Assembly: GCA_030765125.1 (NCBI GenBank)
Contig: JAVCDD010000315.1
Location: 1 to 32,833 of the forward strand
DNA from: Candidatus Hatepunaea meridiana
GTDB taxonomy: Bacteria; Electryoneota; AABM5-125-24; Hatepunaeales; Hatepunaeaceae
Reading direction: 5' to 3'
DNA length: 32,833 bases
Shown: piece after piece, positions 1 to 12,400 of the stretch
How the letters are laid out: each line of letters starts with the position of its first letter
Numbering within the stretch: position 1 is the first letter of the stretch
Notes under the pieces: model-generated
What the model saw: the letters and a program-made list of their open reading frames with translations, nothing else
Told to the model about the DNA's origin: nothing
The model's database searches: none
Translations under genes and position numbers: made by a program

Positions 1-75
1 ATTCCCGCGAAGGCGGGAATCCAGATGGTGTTTGTTAAATACTTGAAAACTCTGGATTCCCGCCTTCGCGGGAAT
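1..75. repeat. REPIN-like inverted repeat (24-bp arms)
   Basis: Bases 1-24 and 52-75 are exact reverse complements around a 27-base spacer. Each arm contains the 20-base form ATTCCC-N8-GGGAAT, itself a small hairpin. The left copy touches the window edge and may be cut. The shape matches a REP doublet (REPIN), and the core matches the pattern of Neisseria dRS3 repeats, but such cores are widespread and do not prove origin. No transposase is nearby. It probably lies in the intergenic gap upstream of the giant gene, and could form a strong hairpin if transcribed. Confidence 0.85.
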
Positions 76-104
76 GACAAAATGGGAGGGTAATTCTGAA
101 ATTG

Positions 105-133
105 TTGACTTAATCAACAGAATCATATATAAT
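105..133 (+). promoter_or_regulatory. Sigma-70-type promoter for the giant gene
   Basis: TTGACT (105-110) is followed after exactly 17 bases by a perfect TATAAT (128-133), in an AT-rich stretch. This predicts a start near 140 and a leader of roughly 250 bases. The -35 box is overlapped by the palindrome GTTGA-CTTAA-TCAAC (104-118), a possible operator. The spacing is of the classical sigma-70 type rather than the TTTG/TAnnTTTG type of Bacteroidetes. Experimental support is lacking. Confidence 0.6.
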
Positions 134-265
134 ATAAGATATTAAAATTATGCTCTATCGAGTTATATGTCTCTTAATAATAAACTGTTAAGAGATTTTA
201 CTTTGAAAGACTAACCGCTTTCTCAATACATCCTCCGAGATTAAAGGTCTTTCTATTTCCTGGCT

Positions 266-353
266 CTCAACGGAGTGCACAAGCTTGCTTGTGCCTGCTT
301 TAGCGGTAATATACGATAAAATCGGCACAAGCAAGCTTGTGCACTCCGTTGAG
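266..353. repeat. 30-bp inverted repeat just upstream of the start codon
   Basis: Bases 266-295 and 324-353 are perfect reverse complements with a 28-base loop. Each arm also contains a smaller self-complementary part (GCACAAG ... CTTGTGC), so one long stem or two small hairpins can form. It is a second REPIN-like element, unrelated in sequence to the one at 1-75. It ends only 34 bases before the ATG, so in mRNA it would place a very stable stem beside the ribosome binding site. Confidence 0.85.
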
Positions 354-376
354 GCGTTTCCTCAAATACCAGTTTT

Positions 377-381
377 AAGAG
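377..381 (+). promoter_or_regulatory. Weak ribosome binding site
   Basis: AAGAG lies 6 bases before the ATG at 388 and is a partial match to AAGGAG. An in-frame TAA at 382-384, two codons upstream of the ATG, excludes any longer N-terminus. The signal peptide begins directly at this ATG, which supports the start. Confidence 0.55.
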
Positions 382-387
382 TAAAAA

Positions 388-483
388 ATGAAAAGTCACA
401 AACGAAGTTCTCTCCGTTGTCTTTACGGACTGCTGTCGCTCCTCATCGTGATGCCTATGGGTATCACAGTGGCGGCTCCGGCT
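388..483 (+). other. Signal peptide (residues 1 to about 32)
   Basis: The N-terminus is basic (KSHKR, R10), followed by the hydrophobic core YGLLSLLIVMPMGITVAA. An A-x-A cleavage site at A30-P-A32 is most likely. No lipobox is seen, so export through Sec by signal peptidase I is expected. Confidence 0.85.
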
Positions 484-3400
484 GACAATCTGCCCGTTGT
501 CCCGCTTGATCCAGCGGCAAGGCAGATAAGTGATACTGATCCAGCTTCCGAGAAACCTACTTACGATAAATTAGAATCGGCGCTGTCCGATATGCTGGAC
601 GTGTACGATAAGAAGGACAGCAAAGCCATTCAGGAATACGTTCGACGGCACGATATTACCCTCAAAGACGGCAAAGTCCTGGTGGAACTGAACCTTCGAG
701 CCGGTAATCTTGCGAGTGAGATCAGCTCGAAGCAGTTGAGAAGCTTCGGCGTTACGGTTGATTCTCGCTCCAAGCATTTCATAACCGTCTGGGCGCCTTT
801 AGATCGTCTGGCTGAGTTTGCGAAAGACTTGGACATTGTATCGAAAGTCCATCGTCCTTACAGAGCGGTTGCGGACATTGTCAGTGAGGGTGTCGAATTA
901 ATAGGCGCCGGAGCGTACCACGATAGTGACATTGCAGGTGGCGGCGTCAAGGTCGCTATCTTCGATATGGGCTTTGCACAGTCTACTGAAGCCAGAAACG
1001 ATGGTGAACTGCCCGACTTTACAGCGCAGAACTACACCGGTGAGGATTTCAACGCCGGCAACGTTCACGGCACAGCCTGCGCGGAGATCGTCTTCGACCT
1101 GGCTCCCGATGCGGATTTTTCACTCGTCAAGATCTGGAACTCGGCGCACTTTGAGAATGCGGTGGGCTGGGCGCTCGAAAATGATATAGATATTATCAGT
1201 ATGTCGCTCGCCTGGTGGATTCCCGACGACGACTACTATAGAGGTCAAGATCCGATGTCGGGGATTGTGAATGATGCTTTTGATGCTGGAGTCTTTTTCA
1301 TCACGTCTTCCGGTAACTACCAACATAGCCACTATCGCGCTGATTTTGACGACGCCGACAACGAGGATAATTACCACCGCTTTGCTGATGGTATAATCGT
1401 CAATCATTTCGGACCGGATGCTCAACATGTTTGGGTGTTTAATGCTAACACGAACTTATCAGTAGCTCTTGTGTGGGACGATTTTGCAGAAACGAATCAG
1501 GACTTCGACCTTGAAATGGTAATGTGGGATGGGAATCAATGGAGCCTTGTTGCCGAAGCAAATAACGTGCAGGATGGGAATGATCCGCCGGTGGAGAGAG
1601 TCAACTTTGTCACCCAGACTCAAGGTTATTATGGCGTATGTGTTCTGGCTGCGGATGCTGATAATGGTATGGACTTCACACTGACAACCGATATTGATCT
1701 TGCATACAACACCCCTGCCGGTTCCATAACCGTTCCGGCGCTGGCTGAGGATAACTTTGCAGTAGGCGCAATAAACTGGGAAAACTGGAACGATGAGGAC
1801 GTTCCGATAGAGGATTTCAGTTCACTCGGACCGACGTACGACGGCAGGACAAAACCGGAGATCGCCGCGCCGGACGCTGTGACAACCTTTGCTTACGGCG
1901 AGGATAGCCCGTTCTTCGGCACATCCGCCGCCTGCCCGCATACCGCTGGGGCTGCCGTACTGGCGCTCTGCGAAGATCTGGATAGAACGAATGCGGATCT
2001 GCGCGATTATCTGCAGAATAATGCGGTTGACGTGGGGGATGAGGGGCAGGATAATGTTTTTGGGTATGGGAAGTTGCATATTGAACCAGCCCAGGAGGAA
2101 GAAGAAGATGATGAACCAATTAGGCAATTGGGTGAAAACGTTGAACAGGTAGGGAGAATTTATAACCAATGGGAACGAGCTTATGATGTCGCCATTCAGA
2201 GTGATTATGCTTACGTTGCTGCTGGAGTTTCTGGTCTACAGATTGTGGATATTTCGGATCCGGAAAACCCGTATGTTGTTGGCTATTGGGATGATAATCC
2301 TGGAGAAGCCCATGGTATTGCAGTCAGAGGTAACTTTGCTTATATTGCTGACTATTGGGAAGGATTGCGCATAATTGATATATCAGACCCACAGAATCCA
2401 GAGGAGATAGGATACTATAATTCGCATGGTTTGGCTGAAGATGTTACCATTAATGGTGACTTTGCTTACGTGGCTTACTCTTACCGTGGTTTATGCATCA
2501 TAGATATCACTGACCCGCAGCATCCCGAGGAAGTTGCTTTCTGTGATACACCGGGATCCGCAAAAGACGTCACAATAGACGGTGACTTTGCTTATGTTGC
2601 TGATTATAGAAGCGGCTTACGCATAATAGACATATCTGATTCTAATAATCCTGAGGAGGTTGGATATTATGATACACCTGGGAGGGCTTTTGGCGTTGCG
2701 GTAAACGGTGATTTTGCTTATGTTGCTGATTATCAAGAAGGCGGCTTACGTATAATAGATGTCTCTAATCCGCAGAATCCTAATGAGGTAGGGTACTATG
2801 ATACACCCTATGGTGCAAGACATGTTGTCGTCAATGGTGATTTTGCATATGTGGCTGATGTTCTTAGCGGTTTACGCATAATAGATATCTCTAATCCGCG
2901 GAATCCCGAGGAAGCGGGATACTATAATACACCTGGATGGGCGTATAGCGTCGTAATCAACAGCGACATTGCATATGTTGCTGATTATGAAAGCGGCTTA
3001 CGAGTAATAGATGTTTCCAATTCGCAGCATCCTGAGGAAATAGGATACTATGAAACGCCAAGAAATGCTAGAGGAGTTGTTGTAAACAATAACTTTGCTT
3101 TTGTGGCTAACGTTCTAAGCGGTTTACGAATAATTGATATCTCTGATCCGCAGCTTCCTGATGAGGTAGGACACATTGATACGCGTGGTATTGCTGAAGA
3201 CGTTACGGTTACCGGTAACTTTGCTTATGTAGCTCACAATTACCGCGGTTTATGCATTATAGATGTATCAGACCAACAGAATCCCGAGGAAGTTGCATTC
3301 TGTGATACGCCAGGATCCGCAAAAGACGTCGCTATCGTCGGTAACTTTGCTTATGTTGCTGACTATGAAAGCGGCTTACGCATAATAAACGTATCTAATC

Positions 3401-6400
3401 CACAGAATCCTGAGGAGGTAGGATATTATGATACGCCTGGGTCTGCTTTTGGTGTTGCAGTTAACGGCAACTTTGCTTATATCGCTGACTATTTTGAAGG
3501 ATTACGCATAATTGATGTATCTGATCCCCAACATCCAGAAGAGGCTGGATACTTTGAAACGCCAGGTTTGGCTATTAATGTTGCAATCAATGGCGACTTT
3601 GCTTATGTGGCTGACAATGGATCCTTACGCATAATAGACGTTTCTAATCCACAGCATCCCGAGGAAGCAGGACACTATGATACACAGGGGTATGCTTATG
3701 ATGTTGCCATCAATGGTGACTTTGCTTATGTGGCTGACTATAGATTAGGCTTACGCATTATTGACATCTCCGATCCACAACATCCCGAGGAAATAGGATA
3801 CTATGATACACCAGGTAATGCTGAAGATATTTACCTCAATAATGATTTAATCTATGTTGCAGATAACACTAATTTTGGTATTTACCGTTTCTTACGCGAT
3901 GACCCAACTATTACAGTAACACCGGAAGAATTGGATTTCGGTGATGTGTGGGTTGGTCAAAGCGAAGATTTAATAATCACCATTAGAAATGAAGGCAACG
4001 CCAATCTTACTATATCTGATATTTCCGTTGCAGGCGACTATTTCAGCACAAACTTCGACGGTGAATTTACCATCGAACCGGATGGAGAGCATCAACTGAC
4101 CGTCACGTTTGCACCGGAAGAGTCAGGAGAGTTTGATGGAACGATTACCATAACTTCCAACGATCCTGATAATGAAGTACTTGTTGTTGAGCTTATTGGT
4201 CAAGCGCTTCCTTCAATTGTGATAGTAACTGATCCCACCGACGGTGAGGCGATATACGTTGAACTCAACGTCAATCAGTACTGGCAGCAAGAGATCCTGA
4301 CCATCCGCAATGAGGCTGCTGAAGGCGGGAGGGATCTCGCGTACTGGGTAAGCAGTATACCGTCAGGCGACCGTCGCGTCGCGGCTCGGGACGCTGCTTC
4401 AACAGTGTTGCGCCCACCCTATAGCTATTTTAATACCGTTGAAGCTGATGATGAATCAGGGCAGAGTTTCGCTGTCGCTCTAAATGAGCGAGCAAGGGAC
4501 GCTTATGTATTATCCGATGCCGAACTCTTGCTGACAGGGACGATTCAGGGACGAAAGGCGGGGATAAACCGGTTTCTACAGAAGATTCAACGACCTGCGC
4601 CCGAAGCGAAGTCAGGCGGTCCGGATGCCTTTATACCTGAGGGATCGGGCTCGTTTCCCGGAAGGGATGATGCGGGGGATGCGCTCTATCAGTTCGAGAT
4701 GCCCTATCAGACAGCCGTAGGAATGACATGGGACGGCGAATCAATTTGGGCTGTTGTATATGACGAATGGGAAGACGGCGCAGGGGCTCGCCTCGTCGCT
4801 GTCAATCCCGCCAATGGAGAGGTCGAACATGATTACGAGGCGCCGTCCGCCGCCCGCGTAGCGTTCGACGGTCAGAACCTCTGGGTGATGCAGTGGAGCT
4901 TAGGCAATATGCTGGTGATGAATACTGAAGGCGAAATCATCGATGAGTTCGAAATCCCTATCACTCGACCAGTGGGAATTACCTGGGATGGAGGGGAGAA
5001 TATGCTCATATCCGTTTGGGATGATAACGAATACCGCATTGCCGTTTATTCGGTGGAGAACCGCAATGAGGTGGGTGAAATCGACTATCTGGACGCCACC
5101 GACAACGAGGTAATCGGGGGGCTGGTATGGGTTGCCGAACATGACAGCGGACACCTGTGGGGAATGGTCGACAACGGCGCGCTGCAGTTAAGTGTTGATG
5201 AGGATTGGCAGGTCGAAGTGGTCAGTGCAATCGATATGCGCAACGGTGAGTCCGAAGGCATCGGCATTTCCCACGATGGAGAAAACTTATGGCACGGAAC
5301 AACGGAAGCGCAGTTTTATCTCATCGACGACGGCATTGACGAAGGAATCCTCTGGCTCTGGAAGAATGGGAACCGCGGCAGCATTGCACCCGGAAACGAG
5401 GTTGATTTCTCTCTGTGGATTTCCCCATACGGGCTCGAAGAAAACGCCGAGTTCACGGGTGAGGTGTTGATCAGGTCGAACGATCCTGAAAACCGTTTGA
5501 TCAGCATCGATTTGATAATGAACACACTACCGCCCGAATACAATGTCCGCACGGTCCCTGACGATCACAACACCATCCAGGAGGCAATCTATGCCGCCTG
5601 GGAGGGTGACACTGTCTTAGTGGATCCTGGTGAATACGTCGAAAATATCAACTACCAGGGTAGGATCATAACCGTCGGAAGTCTCTATCTGACCACCGGT
5701 GACGAGAACTACATTAACCAGACAATAATTGACGGTAACGAGAACGGCTCTGTGGTTTTATTCCGAAATAGTGAAAGCACGGATGCTATCCTGACAGGCT
5801 TTACAATACGAAACGGCTCGGGAAATCCTTACGAGGATCAGACATTTGGAGGCGGTATTCAGTGCTTGGGAAACTCCAATCCAACACTTGAACATCTGAT
5901 TTTAACAGAAAATACCGCTACTTTTGGTGGCGGAATCTACATCCAGGACAACGAAGATCAACTGCTATCTCACTTAATCGTTAACGGGAATACAGCAACC
6001 TGGGGAGCCGGCATAAGGTGCTACAGATCAGGAGTTACCATTCGCAACGTCAGCCTCTTTGATAACACCGCAGAGAGCTATGGTGGAGCCTTCCAGTTTG
6101 TATTGAATGATGAAACAACGCTGATCAATGTCACAGCCAGCGGCAACTCTGCTAATAATGGTGGAGCGGTTTACTGTATTAATGGTGCGAGTATTACCAC
6201 AGTCAACACGATCTTTTGGGAAAACGGTAATAGCGAGATATTCTTCTGGGCTGAACTCGATCCAAATTCTATCTCTGTTTCCTATTCAGATGTTGCTGGT
6301 GGTGAGGAAGGTGTTATCGACAACGATAATGGAGTGGTTAACTGGAACGATGGCAATATCAACGAAGATCCTCTCTTTGTCGACCCTGATAACGGTGATT

Positions 6401-9400
6401 ACCACCTGACAGAAGACAGTCCCTGCATCAACGCTGGCGATCCTGAATCCCCTAATGATCCGGACGGCTCAAGAGCGGATATGGGTGCGCATTACTTCCC
6501 TTTAAGTCCCCCAATTATTGCTGTTGCACCAAACACAATCGAAACCGAACTTAACATCCCGGATAGCGAAGAGCACACCTTAACCATCCGAAACGAAGGA
6601 GGTTCACAGCTCGATTTCACCGTCGAAATTGAGATAACCGCTGATGGAGACGGGGGGCAGCGGGACAGGCAGAGCAGGACGCTACGGCATGCTGGGGGGA
6701 ATGCTGTCAAGCGCGGTGGCTTGACAGCCGGAGAAGGTCAAATTCAAAATTCAAAATTCAAAATCCAAAATCCCGAAACCTACACACCCATAGCCCAACC
6801 CGGTCCCCAACGCGACCTCCGCAGCGATCCCGATGATATGGATTACGAATGGCGCGATAATGCTGAAGACGACGGTCCCGTATACGAGTGGCTGGACAGG
6901 AATGATTACGAGGGTGTTCGTGAGTGGAGCTTGAGTGACGACGCAAATACCGGCGCTATTGAAATGGGCTGGAATTTCCCGTTCTGGGAACGTGAGTTCA
7001 ATCGCGTCTACTGTGATAGCGACGGCTGGATGTCATTTACTTATGGCGGTCGGGATATTGGTGTAAATTCAAATGGTTTCCCCTATGCCGCTGGCGATGG
7101 CTCGCGTGGTGCGAACACCGTTTCGATTTACAACACTGATCATACTGCTGGTACGGAGCTTTGGTTCTGGACCAATGAGAATGATCAGGCGATTATGTGG
7201 TGGGCAGGCAACCATACGCACCAGTTCCAGCTCATCCTTTACGACAACGGTATGGGTGTTATGCAGTACGGCCAGAACGCTAACGGCAGGAGTGTCGGGG
7301 TAGGTATAAACTACGGTGATGGGCAGCACGGCTGGAATATTTCGCAGAATGACCAGAACTACATCACCCAGGGTCGGGCCATCGCTTTCGGACCGACGTC
7401 CGCCTTGACACCCCCATGGATTACAGTTGAACCGGAAGAAGGTTCGTTAGATCCTGATGGTGAAGAAGTCTTGACGGTTACGTTAATCACCGAAGGGTTC
7501 AACGAAGGCGTCTATGAGGCAGACCTGCATATTCTGTCGAACGATCCGGATAATAATGATGCGGTTGTAAGTGTAACTATGTCATTGGTCGGCGATGCGC
7601 ATATTGACGTATCCTGGGAACCCGGTTTTGATGAGGACACTCCACGAGTAAACTTCAACACTGAGTTTTATCCCAACTTTTTTACAGGCATTGCATACCA
7701 GATACCGGTTACAATAGAGAACACTGGCAATGCGCTCCTTAGAATATCCGGCATTGAATCCGATGAAGAGGCAAACCCGATGTTTACTGCTGATCCAGCG
7801 GAATTGACGGTTGCTCCCGGTGAGGAAGAGGTTGTTCAGTTCATCTTTGAGTGTCCGGCGGACTCTCCAGACGACTATAATGCAGAGATGATAATCTCTT
7901 CCAATGACTCTGATGAAGAGGATCGGGAACTTCATATACCGGTACATGCAGATGCAAATACACCACCTGCTTTTGGGATTGAACCGGATACTGTTGAGAC
8001 GACTATCGCAATTCCTAATACTGAGGAGTATACATTAACTGTTACTAATTCAGGCGGCGCTGATCTGGTTTTAAATATTGAACACGAGATCATTGCAGAG
8101 CCGGGTGATGAGGAACGTGATAATACCTCGCGCACACTGAGGAACGTAGGACAGGTAGCAAATCCTCGCCGTGACAATGCCGGTGACAGACTCGAAGACC
8201 TTGACTTCAACCATCCGGTTCCCGCCAATCAATACAAGAACGGCTGCTATGATCCGGACGACGAGTGGTTCTGGTTCCAGCAGTACAATGCTCCGTACCT
8301 GATGGCTGCCATAGATCCCACGAATGGTGAGGAAATGGTACGATTCAACACCGGACTCAACCCGATGGATCTGGCATACTACGACGGAGTTATCTATATA
8401 ATGTATTTATGGGTGCCCACGTTGAACCGCTATGATATAGAGGGTAACAACATTGGTCAACTGGCGTTGCAGGGACACCGGGGCATCAACGGTATCGCCA
8501 CCGACCAGGAAGAAGGATTAATTTTCGCTTGCGAGGGTTCGGGCGCTCCATTCAACCTGAGAGTCTTCGACCTCGAAGGGCAGCAGATCGCTTTAATCGG
8601 TAACGTCGCTCCCTTTGTGAATAACCAGCTCTTCCGTTCGATTGAATATGTTGCGCTGCACCCGGAGGGCGAGCTGTGGGTCAACACCCGCGACCGCGCC
8701 TGGCAGATCGATATTGACGTAGACAATTGGGAGTTCGTCGAAGATCAAGAGGTCGTCAACTTCGCGACGACGAGTAACAACGAGTATGCAGTGATCGCAC
8801 ATGATGGTGAAAACCTTTACGTGTCGTGTCATGCTAACTCGACGCTATATGCTTACGACGACGGTGTCACTGAAATGCGCTGGTTGATGTACGTTCCTGA
8901 GGAAGGAATCATCGAAGCTGACGATGAAATGATAGTCACCGTTTACCTTAACACCACAGGTTTGATTGAAGGTAAATACGAAGCCAACCTGATATTCTGG
9001 TCAAATGATCCGGATTACCAGGAAGAAGGTTTCAGCGTTAACTTTGTAGTGAATACTGTTGGACAGGCACATATCGATGCAGCCTGGGAACCCGGTTTCG
9101 ATCAGGAGGAATCGCGAGTTGACTTCAACGTCGAATATAATCCTGACCTGTTTACCGGATTGGAATACCTTGTTCCGGTTACAATTATGAACATCGGTGA
9201 TGCCGTTCTCGAAATCAGCAATATTGCTTCTAATGAAGAAGGCGATCCGCTGTTTACTGTCGATCCAACAGAGTTCAATATTTCCCCCGGTAATGAAACA
9301 GAGGTTGATTTCATCTTCGTAAGTCCGGAAAACGAGCCGGATGATTACAGCGCCGATATAATAATATCCAGCAATGATTTTAACGAAGAAGACCAGGAAT

Positions 9401-12400
9401 ATCACATTCCGGTTCATGCCAGAGCGAGCAATCCGCCAGTAATTTCTATCTCGCCTGAAGGTGTTCAAGACGACTTGTATACAGGTCAGGAAGCTCACCA
9501 CGATATAACTGTTGATAATGAGGGACCTTCACAACTCCGCTTCACTGTGGAAATAGTGGACAATGGTTTGCAGGAGGGTCAGCGCGATGCGCGTAGTCGA
9601 ACTTTACGTAGCGCTGCCCATCGCACTGTCAATCCGGCTGTCAACCCGCCGTGGTTGGCAGTGGACAGAGATAATGCAGGCAATGCTGTCAACCGCGGCG
9701 GGTTGACAGCCAGAAGTGAAATTAGTGGATTGAAAGCCCTTAATCTTAATGCCCAAAGCCCAAAGCCTAAAGCCCAACATTCCCCCCGCCGTGACCAACG
9801 AGTTGATCCCGACGATATGGGTTACGAATGGCGCGATAATGCTGAAGACGACGGTCCGGAATACGAGTGGCTTGACATCCGGGATTGGGAAGGCGTCCGC
9901 GAATGGAATCTGAGTGATGATGCAAACACCGGTGCCGTGGATATTGGTTGGACTTTCCCGTTCTGGGACCAGGAATACAGTCAGGTCTATATTGATACTG
10001 ATGGTTATATATCGTTCACTTATGCAGGTACTTCATATAACATGGCATGTACTACTTTCCCAAGGGCTGCAAATCCAGGCGCTATCTATCATTCTATGAT
10101 TTGTCTCCGACAGGCGGATTACAATCCAACGGATATCTGGTTCTGGACGAATAATGAAGATCAAGCTGTTATGTCGTGGTACAGCAGTCGCAGTGAGAAC
10201 TACCAGCTTAAACTTTATGCTAATGGATTCGGTGTTTTACAGTACGGTGAGGGCTGCGGCAGTCGTAACTGCGGCATCAATCTTGGTGACGGAGAGCACG
10301 GCTGGTACATCGGAAGTTACGGTAACGGCAGCGCCATTGGTTTCGGACCCGAACGCGCCTGGGGCGGCTGGGTGTACATCGATCCTGAAGGTGGAACAGT
10401 CGAACCGGACGGTGAAGCAGTTGTGCTCGATCTGCTCCTTTATGCCTTTGGATTGGAAGAAGGCAACTATGCTGCCGAAGTGCATATCAACTCAAACGAC
10501 CCGAATACGCCGGAAGTGGTCGTTGATGTTGCTATGAGCGTTACAGGCGCTCCTGATATAGTTCTGGAATGGGAGATGGGGCTCGGTGAAGGTGGTCATA
10601 ACGATGAAGCGAGCATCCTCGACTGGAACTTGTACCACGATCCGGGTTTCTTCACCGGCTACGACTATGAGATTCCTGTTACAGTATCAAACGAAGGTGT
10701 GGTAAATCTTGAAGTTAGCGCAGTGTCTTCTTCAGAGGAAGGTGACAATCCGCGTTTCACTTCCAATATTGCTGAAGCATTTGAGCTTGAACCAGATGAT
10801 TCACGTGAAGTAATCTTGACTTTCAATTCCGAAGAACCAGGTGAATTCCCACAGGGTGAGGAAGAACTGTTTATGGTTTTCCATTCCAATGATCCCATTG
10901 AAGAGGAGCTATCTATCCCCGTGCACGCCCTTGTGGTAGAAGGACCGGAGTTAGTGGTTGAACCGAATGCAATTGAAACTGAAATTGCTATCCCAAATAG
11001 TGAAGAGCATGTGTTGACGGTCAGGAATGCCGGTGGTTCGGACCTGAACTTTGAGATTGAAAGTATAATCGTACAAGAACCTGAACGTGATCAGAGTGTG
11101 CGTACACTGCGAAGCGCAAATGGCGCAATGGCTCCGAGTCGCGATGATGCAGGGGATCTAATCGCTCAGTTCGATATTCCGATCAACAATGTCGGTGGTA
11201 CGGCATGGGACGGTGAATTGTTGTGGGTCAGCTCTTATGGTTCTAATAACGTAGTCTCCTTAAATCCCGAGAATGGTGATGTCGAGGGTCCTATTGCGGT
11301 GAACAATAATCCACTTTCGATGACCTTTGATGGTGAGATATTCTGGGTCAGCTCCTGGTCCGGAGCAACTATATATACTTATGACCGCAATTGGGAGAGA
11401 ATCGAACAGTTTAATATGCAGTTCAGCTCGATTGGCGGTATGGGTTCAGACGAGGAAGATTATGTCTTTATGCATTCTGGTGCGCGAATCCATGTTATTT
11501 CCATCGAGAATCATAGTGAGGTGACCTCCTTCACTTACCGCCAGGCGTGTAACAACGCTGATGTCTGGGGTATCGACTGGGTGTCAGAACATCCCGACGG
11601 GCAACTCTGGTGTAATACAAGAGGACGTGCATACCAGATATATGTAGATGATGAATGGAACGTAGAAGCAGTTCAGAACTTTGCCTGGAATACTGATCAG
11701 CCTCACACCGAACCTTGCCACGACGGTCAGAACCTGTGGCACGGACACTGGAGTAACCGCATAATGTACTGCCATGACGACGGTGTCGAAGAACTTAACT
11801 GGCTGGTATTTGAGCCTACTGAGGGTACACTTGAACCCAACCAAGAGATAGATTTTACCGTTACTCTAAATACTGAAGGTCTCATAGAGGGAGCCTACGA
11901 AGCCAACCTGATATTCTGGACAAATGATCCGCAGCTTCAGGAAGAAGGCTTTACTGTCAACATCGTTATGAACACCGTCGGGCAAGCGCATATTGAAGCT
12001 GCCTGGTTACCGGGATTTGACGAAGATACACCGAGAGTGAACTTTAATACAGAATTCAATCCCGATCTGTACGCCGGTGGTCCGTATACCATTCCTGTTA
12101 CCATTAGTAACGTTGGTGATGCTGTGCTGGTTATCAATGACATTGCTTCCAATGAAGAAGGTGATCCTGTGTTCACCGCTGACCCATCCGAATTGGAGAT
12201 TGCTCCTGATAATGAAGCAGAAGTTAGTTTCATCTTCAACGCTCCTGCTGATGCACCGGATGATTATAACTTTGATATGATAATCTTCTGCAACGATTTC
12301 GATGAAGATGATCAGGAATATCATATACCGGTACATGCTGATGCAGCTAGTCCGCCGATAATTACCGTTGATCCTGAAGCAATTCAAGATGATATGACTA

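Larger units (their letters stand above)
140..387 (+). promoter_or_regulatory. 5' leader with several potential stem-loops
   Basis: No credible protein gene is seen between the promoter and the ATG at 388. Short inverted repeats occur at 170-177/188-195 (TCTCTTAA/TTAAGAGA, AT-rich, followed by TTTTA) and 205-211/247-253 (GAAAGAC/GTCTTTC). A much stronger one is listed separately at 266-353. I recognise no known riboswitch. An attenuation-like structure is possible but unproven. Confidence 0.35.
6508..7593 (+). other. Host domain 2 with nidogen-like sheet guest
   Basis: The N-half (6508-6642; TIETELNIPDSEEHTLTIRN) and C-half (7417-7593; WITVEPEEGSLDPDGEE to HILSNDPDNND) flank a linker (6643-6840) with RDRQSRTLRH, a 26-bp palindrome and a 7-bp tandem repeat. 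The guest (6841-7404) starts YEWRDNAEDDGPVYEWLD and contains MGWNFPFW, WFWTNENDQAIMWW and LILYDNGMGVMQYG. The pattern fits the nidogen-like domain of secreted bacterial proteins (FPFYGxxY ... SNGWxSF ... QVxLYxDGxIxxQYG). Confidence 0.75.
9433..10548 (+). other. Host domain 4 with nidogen-like sheet guest
   Basis: N-half 9433-9558 (GVQDDLYTGQEAHHDITVDN), linker 9559-9819, guest 9820-10356 (YEWRDNAEDDGPEYEWLDI; IGWTFPFWDQEY; WFWTNNEDQAVMSW; LYANGFGVLQYG), C-half 10369-10548 (DPEGGTVEPDGEAVV to INSNDPNTPEVVVDV). The linker is the longest in the series and holds two palindromes and a 7-bp tandem repeat before PRRD. The N-half is closest to host 6, whose guest is unrelated. Confidence 0.74.

Noticed and set aside
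1..75. Neisseria origin suggested by the dRS3-like core ATTCCC-N8-GGGAAT
   Set aside because: Similar cores occur in many unrelated bacteria, and nothing else in the window resembles Neisseria.
170..200. Rho-independent terminator in the leader (TCTCTTAA/TTAAGAGA then TTTTA)
   Set aside because: The stem is short and AT-rich and the T-run is broken; too weak to call.
1..353. Transposon or MITE ends upstream of the gene
   Set aside because: The inverted repeats enclose only 27-28 bases, and no target duplication or transposase is visible. REPIN-like hairpins are the simpler reading.
285..485. Small plus-strand frame overlapping the start of the giant gene
   Set aside because: It lies mostly within the inverted repeat and in another frame of the signal-peptide region, with no ribosome binding site and no recognisable motif.
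2176..3900. WD40 or Kelch propeller repeats
   Set aside because: The unit AYVADxxxGLRIIDISDPxxP is the LVIVD signature; WD and Kelch motifs are absent.
6703..9778. Frameshift or assembly error at the palindromes and 7-bp repeats
   Set aside because: Recognisable host and guest domains continue in the same frame on both sides of every element.
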